Shown here piece after piece: positions 25,080 through 33,295 of a DNA stretch of 64,000 nt. The notes below the pieces were generated by a model. That model did no database searches. It was given only the letters and a program-made list of their open reading frames with translations, and had not been told where the DNA came from. Both the position numbers and the translations under genes were made by a program. The DNA is from Bradyrhizobium sp. SZCCT0148 (lineage in GTDB: Bacteria; Pseudomonadota; Alphaproteobacteria; Rhizobiales; Xanthobacteraceae), in the NCBI RefSeq assembly GCF_018129985.1, contig NZ_JAFCKT010000018.1:1-64000 (forward strand). The letters run 5' to 3'. How positions within the stretch are numbered: the first letter of the stretch is position 1; every line of letters begins with the position of its first letter.

Positions 25080-26264
25080 ATGCCGGCCGTTCCCGGACAA
25101 CCGGTCTACGACGTCGATCTCTACAGCGATGAGGTCTTGCAGGACCCATATCCGCATTATCGCGCGCTACGCGAACTGGGCGCGGTGGTCTGGCTACCAC
25201 GAAGCGGTCTCCATGTGGTCGCCCGCTTCGACGATGTCCGTGCAGCGTTGCGAAACCCAGCATTGTTCTCGTCGGCCCAGGGGGTTGCGGCGAACGATCA
25301 TGTCAACGAGATCTCGCGCGGCACGACGCTGGCGAGCGATGCGCCTCTGCATGACCGGTTGCGCGCCATCATCGCGGCGCCCTTGTTGCCGCGGGCCCTC
25401 GAAGACATCGCGCCGCAGATCAGGGCGGAGGCCGGCCTGCTGATCGACGATCTCGTCGCCCGCGGCGCGTTCGATGCGGTGACCGATCTGGCCCAGCACC
25501 TGCCCCTGACGATCGTCTCGAAACTCGTCGGGCTGGAGGATTACGGCCGCAGCAGCATGTTGCGATGGGCTGCGGCGACCTTCAACGTGCTGGGTGGCAT
25601 GAACGCACGGGCGTGCGCGGCGCTGAAAGACGTTCAGGAAATGCGTGCCTATCTCGGCGGAGATGAGATCAGGACGCGGCTGAGGCCCGGCAGTTGGGGC
25701 GACCGGATCTTTGCAGCGGCAGATCGGGGCGAGGTCGAGGCTGAACGCTGTCCGGTCCTGATGCGGGATTATCTCGGACCAAGTCTGGATACGACGATCT
25801 TCGCAACGGCCAACCTCATCCTGCTGTTCGGCCGCCATCCCGACCAATGGGATCTCGTCCGCAACGATCCGTCCCTGATCCCCAACGCAATCAACGAGTC
25901 CTTGCGGCTGGAATCGCCGGTCCGCGGGTTCACACGGCACCTCGCGGCCGATGCGACCATTGGCGGGATGGCCGTACCGCGCGGCAGCCGGGTGCTGCTA
26001 CTCTACGCGTCGGCCAATCGCGACGAGCGAAAGTGGCAGGATCCCGAGCAATTCGACGTCAGGCGCCGCGCCAACGATCATCTCGGATTCGGCAACGGCA
26101 CGCATATGTGCGCAGGCCTGCATCTGGCCCGGCTGGAGATGACGGCGCTGCTTGAGGTTCTCGTGGAACGCGTCGCTGGGTTCCGGATCGGCGAGCCCGT
26201 GCTCGCGATGAACAACGTGTTGCGCGGTCTCGCGTCTCTGCCGGTCCAAATCGTTCGCGCGTAG
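25080..26264 (+). CDS. Cytochrome P450
   Basis: A 394-residue soluble bacterial P450. The heme loop is FGNGTHMCAG with Cys344 as thiolate ligand; the ExxR motif lies in NESLRLESPVRG. The I-helix reads LGPSLDTTIF, keeping the acid-Thr pair (DT) but with Pro-Ser before it instead of Ala-Gly. Near the N-terminus is DPYPHYRALRELG. No ferredoxin or reductase gene is adjacent, so electrons must come from elsewhere. Probably hydroxylates or demethylates the aromatic ligand of the neighbouring binding protein; the substrate is inferred from context only. Confidence 0.93.
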   Translation: MPAVPGQPVYDVDLYSDEVLQDPYPHYRALRELGAVVWLPRSGLHVVARFDDVRAALRNPALFSSAQGVAANDHVNEISRGTTLASDAPLHDRLRAIIAAPLLPRALEDIAPQIRAEAGLLIDDLVARGAFDAVTDLAQHLPLTIVSKLVGLEDYGRSSMLRWAAATFNVLGGMNARACAALKDVQEMRAYLGGDEIRTRLRPGSWGDRIFAAADRGEVEAERCPVLMRDYLGPSLDTTIFATANLILLFGRHPDQWDLVRNDPSLIPNAINESLRLESPVRGFTRHLAADATIGGMAVPRGSRVLLLYASANRDERKWQDPEQFDVRRRANDHLGFGNGTHMCAGLHLARLEMTALLEVLVERVAGFRIGEPVLAMNNVLRGLASLPVQIVRA

Positions 26265-26313
26265 CCGACGCCGTGCGCGATGGTCGATACCCTTGCCGAA
26301 GCGAGGCGCCAAT

Positions 26314-27105
26314 TCAGCTCCCCAAATCGATGGTTGCCGCGGCGCTGCGGATCGGCTCGACGAAGGTGGCGACAGCCTCCTCGATTCCCAGCGCCGAACG
26401 GATCCAGATGATGGAGATGCAGCCGAACACGGCATCGTTGCGCACGATGGGAACGGCGATCGACGCCGTCTTGGGATTGAATTCGCCCTCGCTGCGGATC
26501 GCATAGCCGCGGGCCTGCGTCTCCGCGATCATGCGATCGAGGCGGGCTTCGTCGAGAAAGGGGCGGTCGTCGGCCTCGTCGATGCGGCGCAGATGATTGA
26601 GGATCAGTTCGCGCTCGTGGGCGGGGCAGGCGGCGAGATAGGCGCGGCCCGCTGAGGTCCGCAGCATCGGCAGTCGTTTGCCGATCATGCCGCGGTCGAT
26701 CGAGAGCGGGCTGCGCGAATGCGTGGTCTCCTGCACCACCATTGCCGCGTTCTCGTAGGTGGAGAGATCGACCGGCCAGACCAGGGTCCTGCTGAGCTCG
26801 GCGAGATAGGGCGCCGCCGCCTGGCAAATCACCACGCCGGGATCGTAGCCGTCGCCGAGGCTCAGCGCGCGCCGGGTGACGCGAAAGCGGTCGTCGCTGG
26901 CACTGCGGGCGATATAGCCGAGTTCCTCGAGCGTTTCGAGCAGGCGGTAGACGGTGGGGCGGGGCAGGTCGAGCGCGCGGGCGACGTCGCCGGCACGGAT
27001 GCCGCCCGAGCGGTTGACCTCCCGCAGCACGTCGAGCCCGCGCTTGAAGGCGCGGACGCCTTCCGACTGCCGGGGGACAGCCCTGTCCGTCCGCTCCTTG
27101 GACAC
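26314..27105 (-). CDS. IclR-family transcriptional regulator
   Basis: A 263-residue IclR protein beginning at a GTG (27103-27105) with GGGAGG nine bases upstream. The winged helix is near residues 20-85 (VARALDLPRPTVYRLLETLEELGYI) and the effector domain follows (WPVDLSTYENAAMVVQETTHS, AYLAACPAHERELIL). It converges on the P450 gene and diverges from the extradiol dioxygenase gene. A palindrome CGTCC-N7-GGACA (27088-27104) overlaps its start codon, which suggests autoregulation. Probably controls the flanking aromatic genes. Confidence 0.9.
   Translation of the reverse strand: MSKERTDRAVPRQSEGVRAFKRGLDVLREVNRSGGIRAGDVARALDLPRPTVYRLLETLEELGYIARSASDDRFRVTRRALSLGDGYDPGVVICQAAAPYLAELSRTLVWPVDLSTYENAAMVVQETTHSRSPLSIDRGMIGKRLPMLRTSAGRAYLAACPAHERELILNHLRRIDEADDRPFLDEARLDRMIAETQARGYAIRSEGEFNPKTASIAVPIVRNDAVFGCISIIWIRSALGIEEAVATFVEPIRSAAATIDLGS
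27088..27104. promoter_or_regulatory. Candidate IclR operator over the IclR start codon
   Basis: On the minus strand this reads TGTCC-AAGGAGC-GGACG: one mismatch to the TGTCC-N7-GGACA sites at 16927 and 23781. It overlaps the GTG start of the IclR gene, a place where bound protein would block expression. Because it is also coding sequence, chance is harder to exclude here than at the intergenic sites. Confidence 0.4.
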
Positions 27106-27249
27106 TTCGCATTTCCTCCCTTGTGACGCACGGTCTCGCGATTATCGTTGCGAACGCGAAGCGATTGCGGAACGCTACGTTAAAAGCGTGCGCGGCCGGT
27201 ATCAAGTTCGCCGCATTGCGGCACACACGATGCCTTCGGGAGGAATTCG

Positions 27250-28233
27250 ATGGAAATCACCGCGCTCGGTTATATCGGGATCAACTCATCGCAGCTCGAC
27301 CAGTGGGGCCGGATGGCGACGGGGCTGCTCGGCATGCAGCAGGTCGATCGCGGCGGCACGATGCGCGCCTTCCGCATGGACGATCGCAAGCAGCGGCTGA
27401 TCGTCGACGGCAGCAGCGACGCCGGCCTTGCGGTGATGGGATGGGAAGTTCCGTCCGCAGCAGAGCTGGATCAACTGGCCGCGCGGCTCGAAAGCCACGG
27501 CGTCAAGGTGACGCGCGGCTCGCGCGCGCTCGCCGACGAGCGTCATGTCGCCGAGCTGATCGCGTTCGCTGATCCCGCCGGCAACCGGCTCGAGGCCTTC
27601 TGCAAGCCGGAGCTTGCGACCGAGCCATTCCAGCCGGGGCGGCCGATCTCGGGCTTTCGCACCGGCGCGCTCGGCATGGGGCATGTCGTGCTCAACGTGG
27701 TGAATGTCGAACTGCTGTTGCCGTTCTACCGCGACGTGCTCGGCTTCCACGTCTCGGATTTCGGACTGAAGCCCTACGGGCTTTACTTCTTCCACGTCAA
27801 CGGCCGCCACCACTCCTTTGCGATGGTCGGCTCGGGGCGCAAGGCGATGCACCACTTCATGGTCGAGCTCGGCAGCCTCGATGATGTCGGCCAAGGCTAC
27901 GACCTTGCGCAACTGGACGAGGGCCGTATCGCCTATACGCTGGGCCGGCACACCAACGACCACATGACCTCGTTTTACGTGAACACCCCGTCGGAGTTCT
28001 TCATCGAATATGGCTGGGGCGCGCGCGTGATCGATCCCGAGACCTGGCAACCGCACGAGACGTTCGATGGGCCGTCGCTGTGGGGCCACGAGCGTCTCCA
28101 TATGCCGGAAGAGCAGCGCAAGCGCCTGCGCGACATGCGGCTCGATGCGGCGGCGCGCGGCGTGCGCGTCGCCGATCCCCGCGTGCCGCCGCTCAACTGC
28201 GCGTGGCTGGACCAGGTGGTCGCGCGCGAATGA
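27250..28233 (+). CDS. Type I extradiol (BphC-like) dioxygenase, VOC fold
   Basis: A 327-residue two-domain VOC protein of the 2,3-dihydroxybiphenyl 1,2-dioxygenase type. The active domain is the C-terminal one. Likely Fe(II) ligands are His145 (GMGHVVLN), His201 or His202 (KAMHHFMVELG) and Glu253 (FFIEYGWG), at about the spacing of BphC. It should open a catechol ring next to the hydroxyls. It is divergent from the IclR gene. Together with the FAD monooxygenase and FAH hydrolase it outlines a meta-cleavage route. Substrate specificity cannot be read. Confidence 0.9.
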   Translation: MEITALGYIGINSSQLDQWGRMATGLLGMQQVDRGGTMRAFRMDDRKQRLIVDGSSDAGLAVMGWEVPSAAELDQLAARLESHGVKVTRGSRALADERHVAELIAFADPAGNRLEAFCKPELATEPFQPGRPISGFRTGALGMGHVVLNVVNVELLLPFYRDVLGFHVSDFGLKPYGLYFFHVNGRHHSFAMVGSGRKAMHHFMVELGSLDDVGQGYDLAQLDEGRIAYTLGRHTNDHMTSFYVNTPSEFFIEYGWGARVIDPETWQPHETFDGPSLWGHERLHMPEEQRKRLRDMRLDAAARGVRVADPRVPPLNCAWLDQVVARE

Positions 28234-28262
28234 TCCGTGGCGATGCGGCGTCGCCTGGGCGA

Positions 28263-28925
28263 TCAGGCCTCGCCGAGATCGGGCTCGGTCAACAGTCCCT
28301 GGCGCAGCGCGAGGCGGACCAGCTCGATGTCGGAGCCGACGCCGAGCTTGTCCTTGATCAGCGAATGCAGGTTCGCCACCGTCTTCGGGCTGACATGCAG
28401 CGTCTGCGCGATCTCGTCTGTGGTCTTCTCGGCGAGCAGCAGCCGCAGCACCTCGAACTCGCGGGCGGTGAGAACGTCGGCGGCCGTGCTTTCGTCGCCG
28501 AGCCGGCTCAGCGCCAGTTCGTGGTCGATGTCGGGACTGATGGCAATCTTGCCGGCGAGCACGTCCATCACGGCCCGCACCAGCGTTTCCGGCGGACTGG
28601 TCTTGGTGACGTAACCCCTGGCGCCGGCGCGGATCGCCTGCACGGCGAAGCCCGCGTTCTGGTGCATGGTGAAGATCAGGATCCTTGCGCCCTTGTCCCA
28701 CTGCCGGATCCGCCTGACGGCCTCGATGCCACCGATGCCGGGCATGCTCAGATCCATGATGACGAGGTCCGGTGTCTCGGATTTGTACAGACGATAGGCC
28801 TCCGCGCCGTCGGCGGCTTCGGCGATGACGCGCAGGCCCGGCTGCTTCTGCAGCACGGAGCGGTAGCCCTCGCGGACCACGGAATGGTCGTCGACCAGCA
28901 AGATGGAGGCATCGGCCGCGCTCAT
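28263..28925 (-). CDS. NarL/LuxR-family response regulator
   Basis: A 220-residue regulator: receiver with D12/D13, phospho-acceptor D58 (LVIMDLSMPG) and the Lys in YVTKTSP, then a LuxR HTH (LTAREFEVLRLLLAEKTTDEIAQTL ... SPKTVANLHSLIKDKL). Its ATG overlaps the stop of the histidine kinase gene (ATGA), so they form a cognate pair. The pattern resembles the FlhSR/NarXL class. Targets are not visible, although the divergent DUF3280 gene is an obvious candidate. Confidence 0.92.
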   Translation of the reverse strand: MSAADASILLVDDHSVVREGYRSVLQKQPGLRVIAEAADGAEAYRLYKSETPDLVIMDLSMPGIGGIEAVRRIRQWDKGARILIFTMHQNAGFAVQAIRAGARGYVTKTSPPETLVRAVMDVLAGKIAISPDIDHELALSRLGDESTAADVLTAREFEVLRLLLAEKTTDEIAQTLHVSPKTVANLHSLIKDKLGVGSDIELVRLALRQGLLTEPDLGEA

Positions 28926-30304
28926 GCCGCCTGCTCCAGCGTGGGCCGGTCGGTGGCGGTGAGCGGAATGACGACGCGCAGCGCCGAGCCGCCGTTGGCA
29001 CCGACTTCGAAGCTCATCCGGCCGCGCAGGGCCGCGACGCGCTCGCGCATGCCGAGCAGGCCCATGCCGGATTTGCTGGAGGCATCGTTCGGCCGGCCGT
29101 CGTCGTCGATGGCAAGTGCGATCTCGTTTGCCGCCATCGTCAAATGCAGGTCGACCTTCGTGGCGCCGGCATGCTTGGCGGCGTTGGTGAGCGCTTCCTG
29201 TACGATGCGGTAGAGGTTGGCGCTGACGGCTGCGGGGAGGGTCTCGAACGCGCCGTCGAAATGAATCGAAAAGCGGGTCTCGCCGCGGCTGCGTCCGTTC
29301 CAGCCTGCGACGAGGCCTTCCAGGCTCGCAACCAGCCCGAGTTCCTCGACGTCGGGCGGTCGCAGCCGGAACAGCGTGCCGCGCAGCATCTCCATCATGC
29401 CGGTCGCGGTCCGCGCGATGCCGTCGCACTCGGAGAGCAAGGCGGGGCAGTCTTGCACCGCGGTCTGGCGGGCGGAGGAGGCGAGTGCGCGGATGGCGGC
29501 GAGCGACTGGCCGAACTCATCGTGCAGCTCGCGCGCCAGATGGCGGCGCTCGTCGTCCTGCAGCGCAATCAGCTTGCGCGTCAGCTCGCTGCGTTCGGCC
29601 AGCGCATTGTCGAGGTTTTCGGCAAGATGGTTGAAGCCGTCGCGAATCGCGGAGAGTTCGGCGAGATCGAACGGCGGCAGCCGCGCCGAGAGGTCGTTCG
29701 CGGCGATCCGCTCGAGGCCGGTGCGGATCAGACGGGTCGGGCGCAGCGCGCGCGCCAGCGCGGCGTAGACCAGCAGGCACAACAGCGGCAGCGCGATCGC
29801 AAGGGCGATCGTCAGGCGGCCGGCGTCGTGCCAGGCCTCCGCCGTTCGCACGGCGGGGTCGACCGAAACCACGGTCTCGCCGAGCTTTGCGCCGCGCACG
29901 ATCACGGGCCGTGCCGCTTCGCGGCCGGGGTCGAACAGCCCGCGATAGAAGGCCGCAAAGGCCTGCGGCGGCGGGCTCTCCGGGGCAGGCGCGCCGCTGC
30001 AGAACCGCTGCAGCATCTCGCCGCCCGGGCCACGAAATGCCAGGCACAGGCCAGGCGTCATCACATAGGCCGCGACGGGATCGAGGTTGGGAAAGTCGCG
30101 CGGGCCGGCCACCCATTGGATCTTGCCCTGCTGCAGCTCCAGCGACTTCGCGACAATCGCCGCGATGCCGTCGAGGCGCGCATGAGCCTCGCGATCGGCT
30201 GCGATCAGGAAATAGGCGGAGATTGCAGCGAAGCAGGCGGCCGTTATGGTGGCCACGCGCAACGTCAACCGAACCTTGAGGTCGAATCTCGGGCGGTTCC
30301 ACAT
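28922..30304 (-). CDS. NarX/UhpB-type sensor histidine kinase
   Basis: A 460-residue HPK7-type kinase. Transmembrane helix 1 spans about residues 13-36, a periplasmic sensor of about 125 residues follows, helix 2 is at about 164-183, then HAMP and the phosphorylated helix LARELHDEFGQSLAAI with His261. The HATPase domain carries NAAKHAG (N box), IDDDGRP and MGLLGMRERV. ATG 30302-30304 starts a typical cytoplasmic-then-TM N-terminus; the in-frame extension to 30460 is not protein-like. Signal unknown; partner is the overlapping response regulator. Confidence 0.9.
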   Translation of the reverse strand: MWNRPRFDLKVRLTLRVATITAACFAAISAYFLIAADREAHARLDGIAAIVAKSLELQQGKIQWVAGPRDFPNLDPVAAYVMTPGLCLAFRGPGGEMLQRFCSGAPAPESPPPQAFAAFYRGLFDPGREAARPVIVRGAKLGETVVSVDPAVRTAEAWHDAGRLTIALAIALPLLCLLVYAALARALRPTRLIRTGLERIAANDLSARLPPFDLAELSAIRDGFNHLAENLDNALAERSELTRKLIALQDDERRHLARELHDEFGQSLAAIRALASSARQTAVQDCPALLSECDGIARTATGMMEMLRGTLFRLRPPDVEELGLVASLEGLVAGWNGRSRGETRFSIHFDGAFETLPAAVSANLYRIVQEALTNAAKHAGATKVDLHLTMAANEIALAIDDDGRPNDASSKSGMGLLGMRERVAALRGRMSFEVGANGGSALRVVIPLTATDRPTLEQAA

Positions 30305-30495
30305 CGGGCGGGCACCTTGCGCGAACGGTTTGTCGCCGCCGCAGTAAACGGCAGAATGCCGGCCGCGCAAAGCGCTACGCTCTACCGCAGTGCAATGGCG
30401 TGAAATTCTCCCGGCGCTTGCCGGGACGGTCGCCGTTGCATGGGCTCCGGCTGCCGCCAAGATTTGCGAACGGCTCCAGCTGCGAGGCCCCGCTC

Positions 30496-31398
30496 ATGCA
30501 CTCCATCCGGTTGATCCTCCCTGCGCTTCTCCTTGCCGTCCTCGTGGATGTCTCGCCTGCCGGCGCCGCGGCGGCTGCGGCAGCGCCGGCCGGCGTGTCG
30601 ATCGAAGAATTCCAGTATCTGGATACGTCCGGCGAGCCGGTTGACCAGACCGCCGTCCACGAGAAGCGGCTGGGCGCATTCATGGTCGCGCTGCGTCGGG
30701 ATGTCGGGGCGGACAAGCGTTACCATCTCGTGCCAGCCGGACAAACCGATGCAAAATTCAAGGTCGTCGGCGGCGTCCAGAAGACGAGCACACTGGTGCA
30801 ATGGGCGCGGGTCGCCGTGATCGATACCGCGGCCAACAAGGTCCTATTCGAGAAGCTGTACACGTTCCGCGGCGACAACGACGAGGCCTGGGACCGCGCC
30901 GAAGCGTTCCTCGCCCGCGAAGTCATCGCGGCGCTCGGTACGCCCGTGCCGGTCGCGCTCGCCGTGTTCGAGTTCGAGCTGGAGGACACCACCGCCGCCT
31001 CGGTGGGCACCTCGGCGGCTTCGGATGCATCGTACCTTGCCGAGGCCACCGGCGGCGTACGTGACGTGCTCGGCCAGTCCGGCCGCTACCGGATCGTCGA
31101 CATCAGGGGCGAGGTGGCCAATGCGCGCGCTTTACGTGACTGCGGCGGCTGCGAGGCGGCGATTGCGAAAGAGCTCGGTGCTGATCAGTCACTGATCGGC
31201 GTGGTGCGACGAGTGAGCCGCACCGAATACACGCTCGGCTTTCAGCTGCGCGACGCCCGCACCGGTGAGGTGCTGGCGCGTGGCGACAGCGGCCTGCGCA
31301 TGGGTGCGGACTACTCCTGGAAGCGCGGTGCGGTTCGACTGGTGAGCGACCGGCTGATCGAGAGCCAGCAGGCCGCCGACGCGGCTAAAGCGCGATGA
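30496..31398 (+). CDS. Secreted DUF3280/DUF2380-like protein
   Basis: A 300-residue protein with a signal peptide (HSIRLILPALLLAVLVDVS, cleaved near AGA). Two halves show the same layout: FKVVGGVQKTSTLVQWARVAV ... FRGDNDEAWDRAEAFLAREV, and SLIGVVRRVSRTEYTLGFQL ... LRMGADYSWKRGAVRLVSDRL. Each is a DUF2380-like unit, so an internal duplication is likely. Two Cys in RDCGGCEA may form a redox or metal pair. I recall such proteins near methylotrophy-type quinoprotein genes, but none is here. Divergent from the two-component pair. Confidence 0.7.
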   Translation: MHSIRLILPALLLAVLVDVSPAGAAAAAAAPAGVSIEEFQYLDTSGEPVDQTAVHEKRLGAFMVALRRDVGADKRYHLVPAGQTDAKFKVVGGVQKTSTLVQWARVAVIDTAANKVLFEKLYTFRGDNDEAWDRAEAFLAREVIAALGTPVPVALAVFEFELEDTTAASVGTSAASDASYLAEATGGVRDVLGQSGRYRIVDIRGEVANARALRDCGGCEAAIAKELGADQSLIGVVRRVSRTEYTLGFQLRDARTGEVLARGDSGLRMGADYSWKRGAVRLVSDRLIESQQAADAAKAR

Positions 31399-31424
31399 GA
31401 TGAGGACGAGTCGCCATCGCGCTT
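31388..31424. repeat. Inverted repeat at the end of the DUF3280-like gene
   Basis: Ten-base arms AAGCGCGATG (31388-31397) and CATCGCGCTT (31415-31424) around 17 nt, overlapping the stop codon and lying between convergent genes. Possible terminator or remnant of a rhizobial intergenic repeat; the following GAGCATGATCTAATCGGAAA also resembles a known repeat family. Confidence 0.55.
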
Positions 31425-31463
31425 CAGGTTATGCCTCTGAGCATGATCTAATCGGAAAACCGT

Positions 31464-32495
31464 CTAGAAAGTGAGCTGGACCTTCATCGATTGCGAGCGG
31501 TCGCTGGCAAGCTCGAAGGCGGCGACCGCGTTCTCGAACGGCATCGTCGCCGTGATCAGCGGCTTCACGTCGATCAGGCCTTCGCCCATTAGCCGTACCG
31601 CTAGCTCGAACTCGGGATCGAAGCGGAAGGTGCCGCGCAGCTGCAATTCCTTGGCAACGATGGAATTGATCGGCAGCGTCATCTCGCCGCCGAGGCCGAG
31701 CTGCACCAGCGTGGCGCCGGGCCGGAGCACGTCGAGAGCTGTGCGCAGCGCGGCCTGATTGCCGGAAGCTTCGAACAGGGTGTCGAACACGCCCTTGCCG
31801 GCGCGCCAGGGATCGAGCGCATTGGCGTTCGTCGCGACGTTGATGGCGTGCGTCGCGCCGAGCTTTTTGGCGACGGCCAGTGGCGCGTCGGCCACGTCGG
31901 TCACGACGATCTCGGCCGCACCGCCGAAGCGCGAGACCAAAATCATCAGCGCGCCGATCGGACCACAGCCGGTAATCAGCACGCGCTTGCCGAGCAGGGG
32001 GCCGGCCTGCTTGCCGGCATGCAGGCACACCGCGAGCGGCTCGGCGACCGCAGCCTCAGCCAACGACAACTTGTCCGCGATCGGCACGGCCTGCGTGGCA
32101 TCGACGGTGATGAACTCGCGAAAGCCGCCCTGCACATGAGGAAAACGCATCGCGCTGCCGAGAAAACGCATGTCGAGGCACTGGTTGCGCATGCCTTCCT
32201 GGCAATGCAGGCACGCCCCGCATGGTTTGCTCGGGTTGACCGCAACGCGCGTGCCTGATTTTACGCCTGTGACGCCGTCGCCGACGGCGGCGACCACGCC
32301 GGCGATCTCGTGGCCCAGCGCCATCGGCTGCTGAATGCGCACGACGCCGAAACCGCCGTGGTGGTAATAATGCAAATCGGAGCCGCAGATGCCGCCGTTG
32401 GCGATTTTGACGCGGACCTCGCCCGGACCGGGGGCCGGATCGGGGTAGCTGTCGATCCGCAGATCCTTCGGGGCGTGGATGACGACGGCGCGCAT
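31464..32495 (-). CDS. idnD: Zinc-dependent L-idonate 5-dehydrogenase-type MDR enzyme
   Basis: A 343-residue medium-chain dehydrogenase. Catalytic zinc site: Cys in GGICGSDLHYYHHGG and HE in ALGHEIAGVV. Structural zinc: the four-Cys cluster in KPCGACLHCQEGMRNQC. The NAD(P) site is ITGCGPIGALMI. GICGSDLHYYHHGGFG and RIQQPMALGHE are characteristic of L-idonate 5-dehydrogenases, which interconvert L-idonate and 5-keto-D-gluconate. It lies 20 nt after the gluconate 5-dehydrogenase gene, the expected partner. The symbol is by family resemblance; other sugar acids are possible. Confidence 0.85.
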   Translation of the reverse strand: MRAVVIHAPKDLRIDSYPDPAPGPGEVRVKIANGGICGSDLHYYHHGGFGVVRIQQPMALGHEIAGVVAAVGDGVTGVKSGTRVAVNPSKPCGACLHCQEGMRNQCLDMRFLGSAMRFPHVQGGFREFITVDATQAVPIADKLSLAEAAVAEPLAVCLHAGKQAGPLLGKRVLITGCGPIGALMILVSRFGGAAEIVVTDVADAPLAVAKKLGATHAINVATNANALDPWRAGKGVFDTLFEASGNQAALRTALDVLRPGATLVQLGLGGEMTLPINSIVAKELQLRGTFRFDPEFELAVRLMGEGLIDVKPLITATMPFENAVAAFELASDRSQSMKVQLTF

Positions 32496-32515
32496 GGCTT
32501 GCTCCCTGTTGGCGA

Positions 32516-33283
32516 TTACATCGCGGCGATCATGCCGCCATCGACATAGATGATCTGGCCGTTGACATAGGTCGAGGCGTCCGACGCCAGGAAGATCGCT
32601 GCGCCTACCAGTTCTTCCGGCTTGCCCCATCGCTTGGATGGGATGCGGCCCATCAGCCAATTGTTGAAATCGGGGTTGTTGACCAGCGCCTCGTTCATGT
32701 CGGTGAGCATGTAGCCGGGGCCGATCGCATTGGCCTGGATGCCGTGCTGGCCCCATTCCACCGCCATCGAGCGGGTCAGGTTCTTGATGCCACCCTTGGC
32801 CGCGGTGTAGGGCGCGATGGTCGGGCGCGCAAGCTCGCTGCCGAGCGAGCCGATATTGATGATCTTGCCGCGCTTGCGCGGAATCATGCGCTTGCCGGCC
32901 TCGCGGCCGATCACGAAGGCGCTGGTGAGGTCGGTCTCGATCACCTTGCGCCATTCGTCGGTGGTGAACTCCACCAGCGGCTTGCGGTGCTGGATGCCGG
33001 CGTTGTTGACGAGAATGTCGATCTCGAGCCCTTCGCGATCGAAGCGCTCGAAAGCCGCGACGATGGCGGGCTCGTCGGTGACGTCAAAGGCTGCGCCTTC
33101 GGCCTGATGTCCGGCGGCACGGAACTCGGCGATGGCCTGCTCGACGCGTTTGGGATCGACGCCGTTGACGATGATCCTGGCGCCGGCCTTGGCCATGCCT
33201 TCGGCGATGGCGCGGCCGAGCCCGCGGGAGGATCCGGTCACGAGCGCGGTGCGGCCGGTGAGATCGAAGAGGGCGGTGCTCAT
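32516..33283 (-). CDS. Gluconate 5-dehydrogenase-type SDR
   Basis: A 255-residue classical SDR: TGSSRGLG (residues 16-23), NNAG, Ser in INIGSLGS and YTAAK, so all catalytic residues are present. NNAGIQHRKPLVEF and YVDGGMIAAM are typical of IdnO/gluconate 5-dehydrogenase, which reduces 5-ketogluconate to D-gluconate. Operon with the idonate dehydrogenase type (20 nt downstream) and the dehydratase (12 nt upstream), so a sugar acid probably feeds towards gluconate. Confidence 0.88.
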   Translation of the reverse strand: MSTALFDLTGRTALVTGSSRGLGRAIAEGMAKAGARIIVNGVDPKRVEQAIAEFRAAGHQAEGAAFDVTDEPAIVAAFERFDREGLEIDILVNNAGIQHRKPLVEFTTDEWRKVIETDLTSAFVIGREAGKRMIPRKRGKIINIGSLGSELARPTIAPYTAAKGGIKNLTRSMAVEWGQHGIQANAIGPGYMLTDMNEALVNNPDFNNWLMGRIPSKRWGKPEELVGAAIFLASDASTYVNGQIIYVDGGMIAAM

Positions 33284-33295
33284 GTCGAAAAGTCC

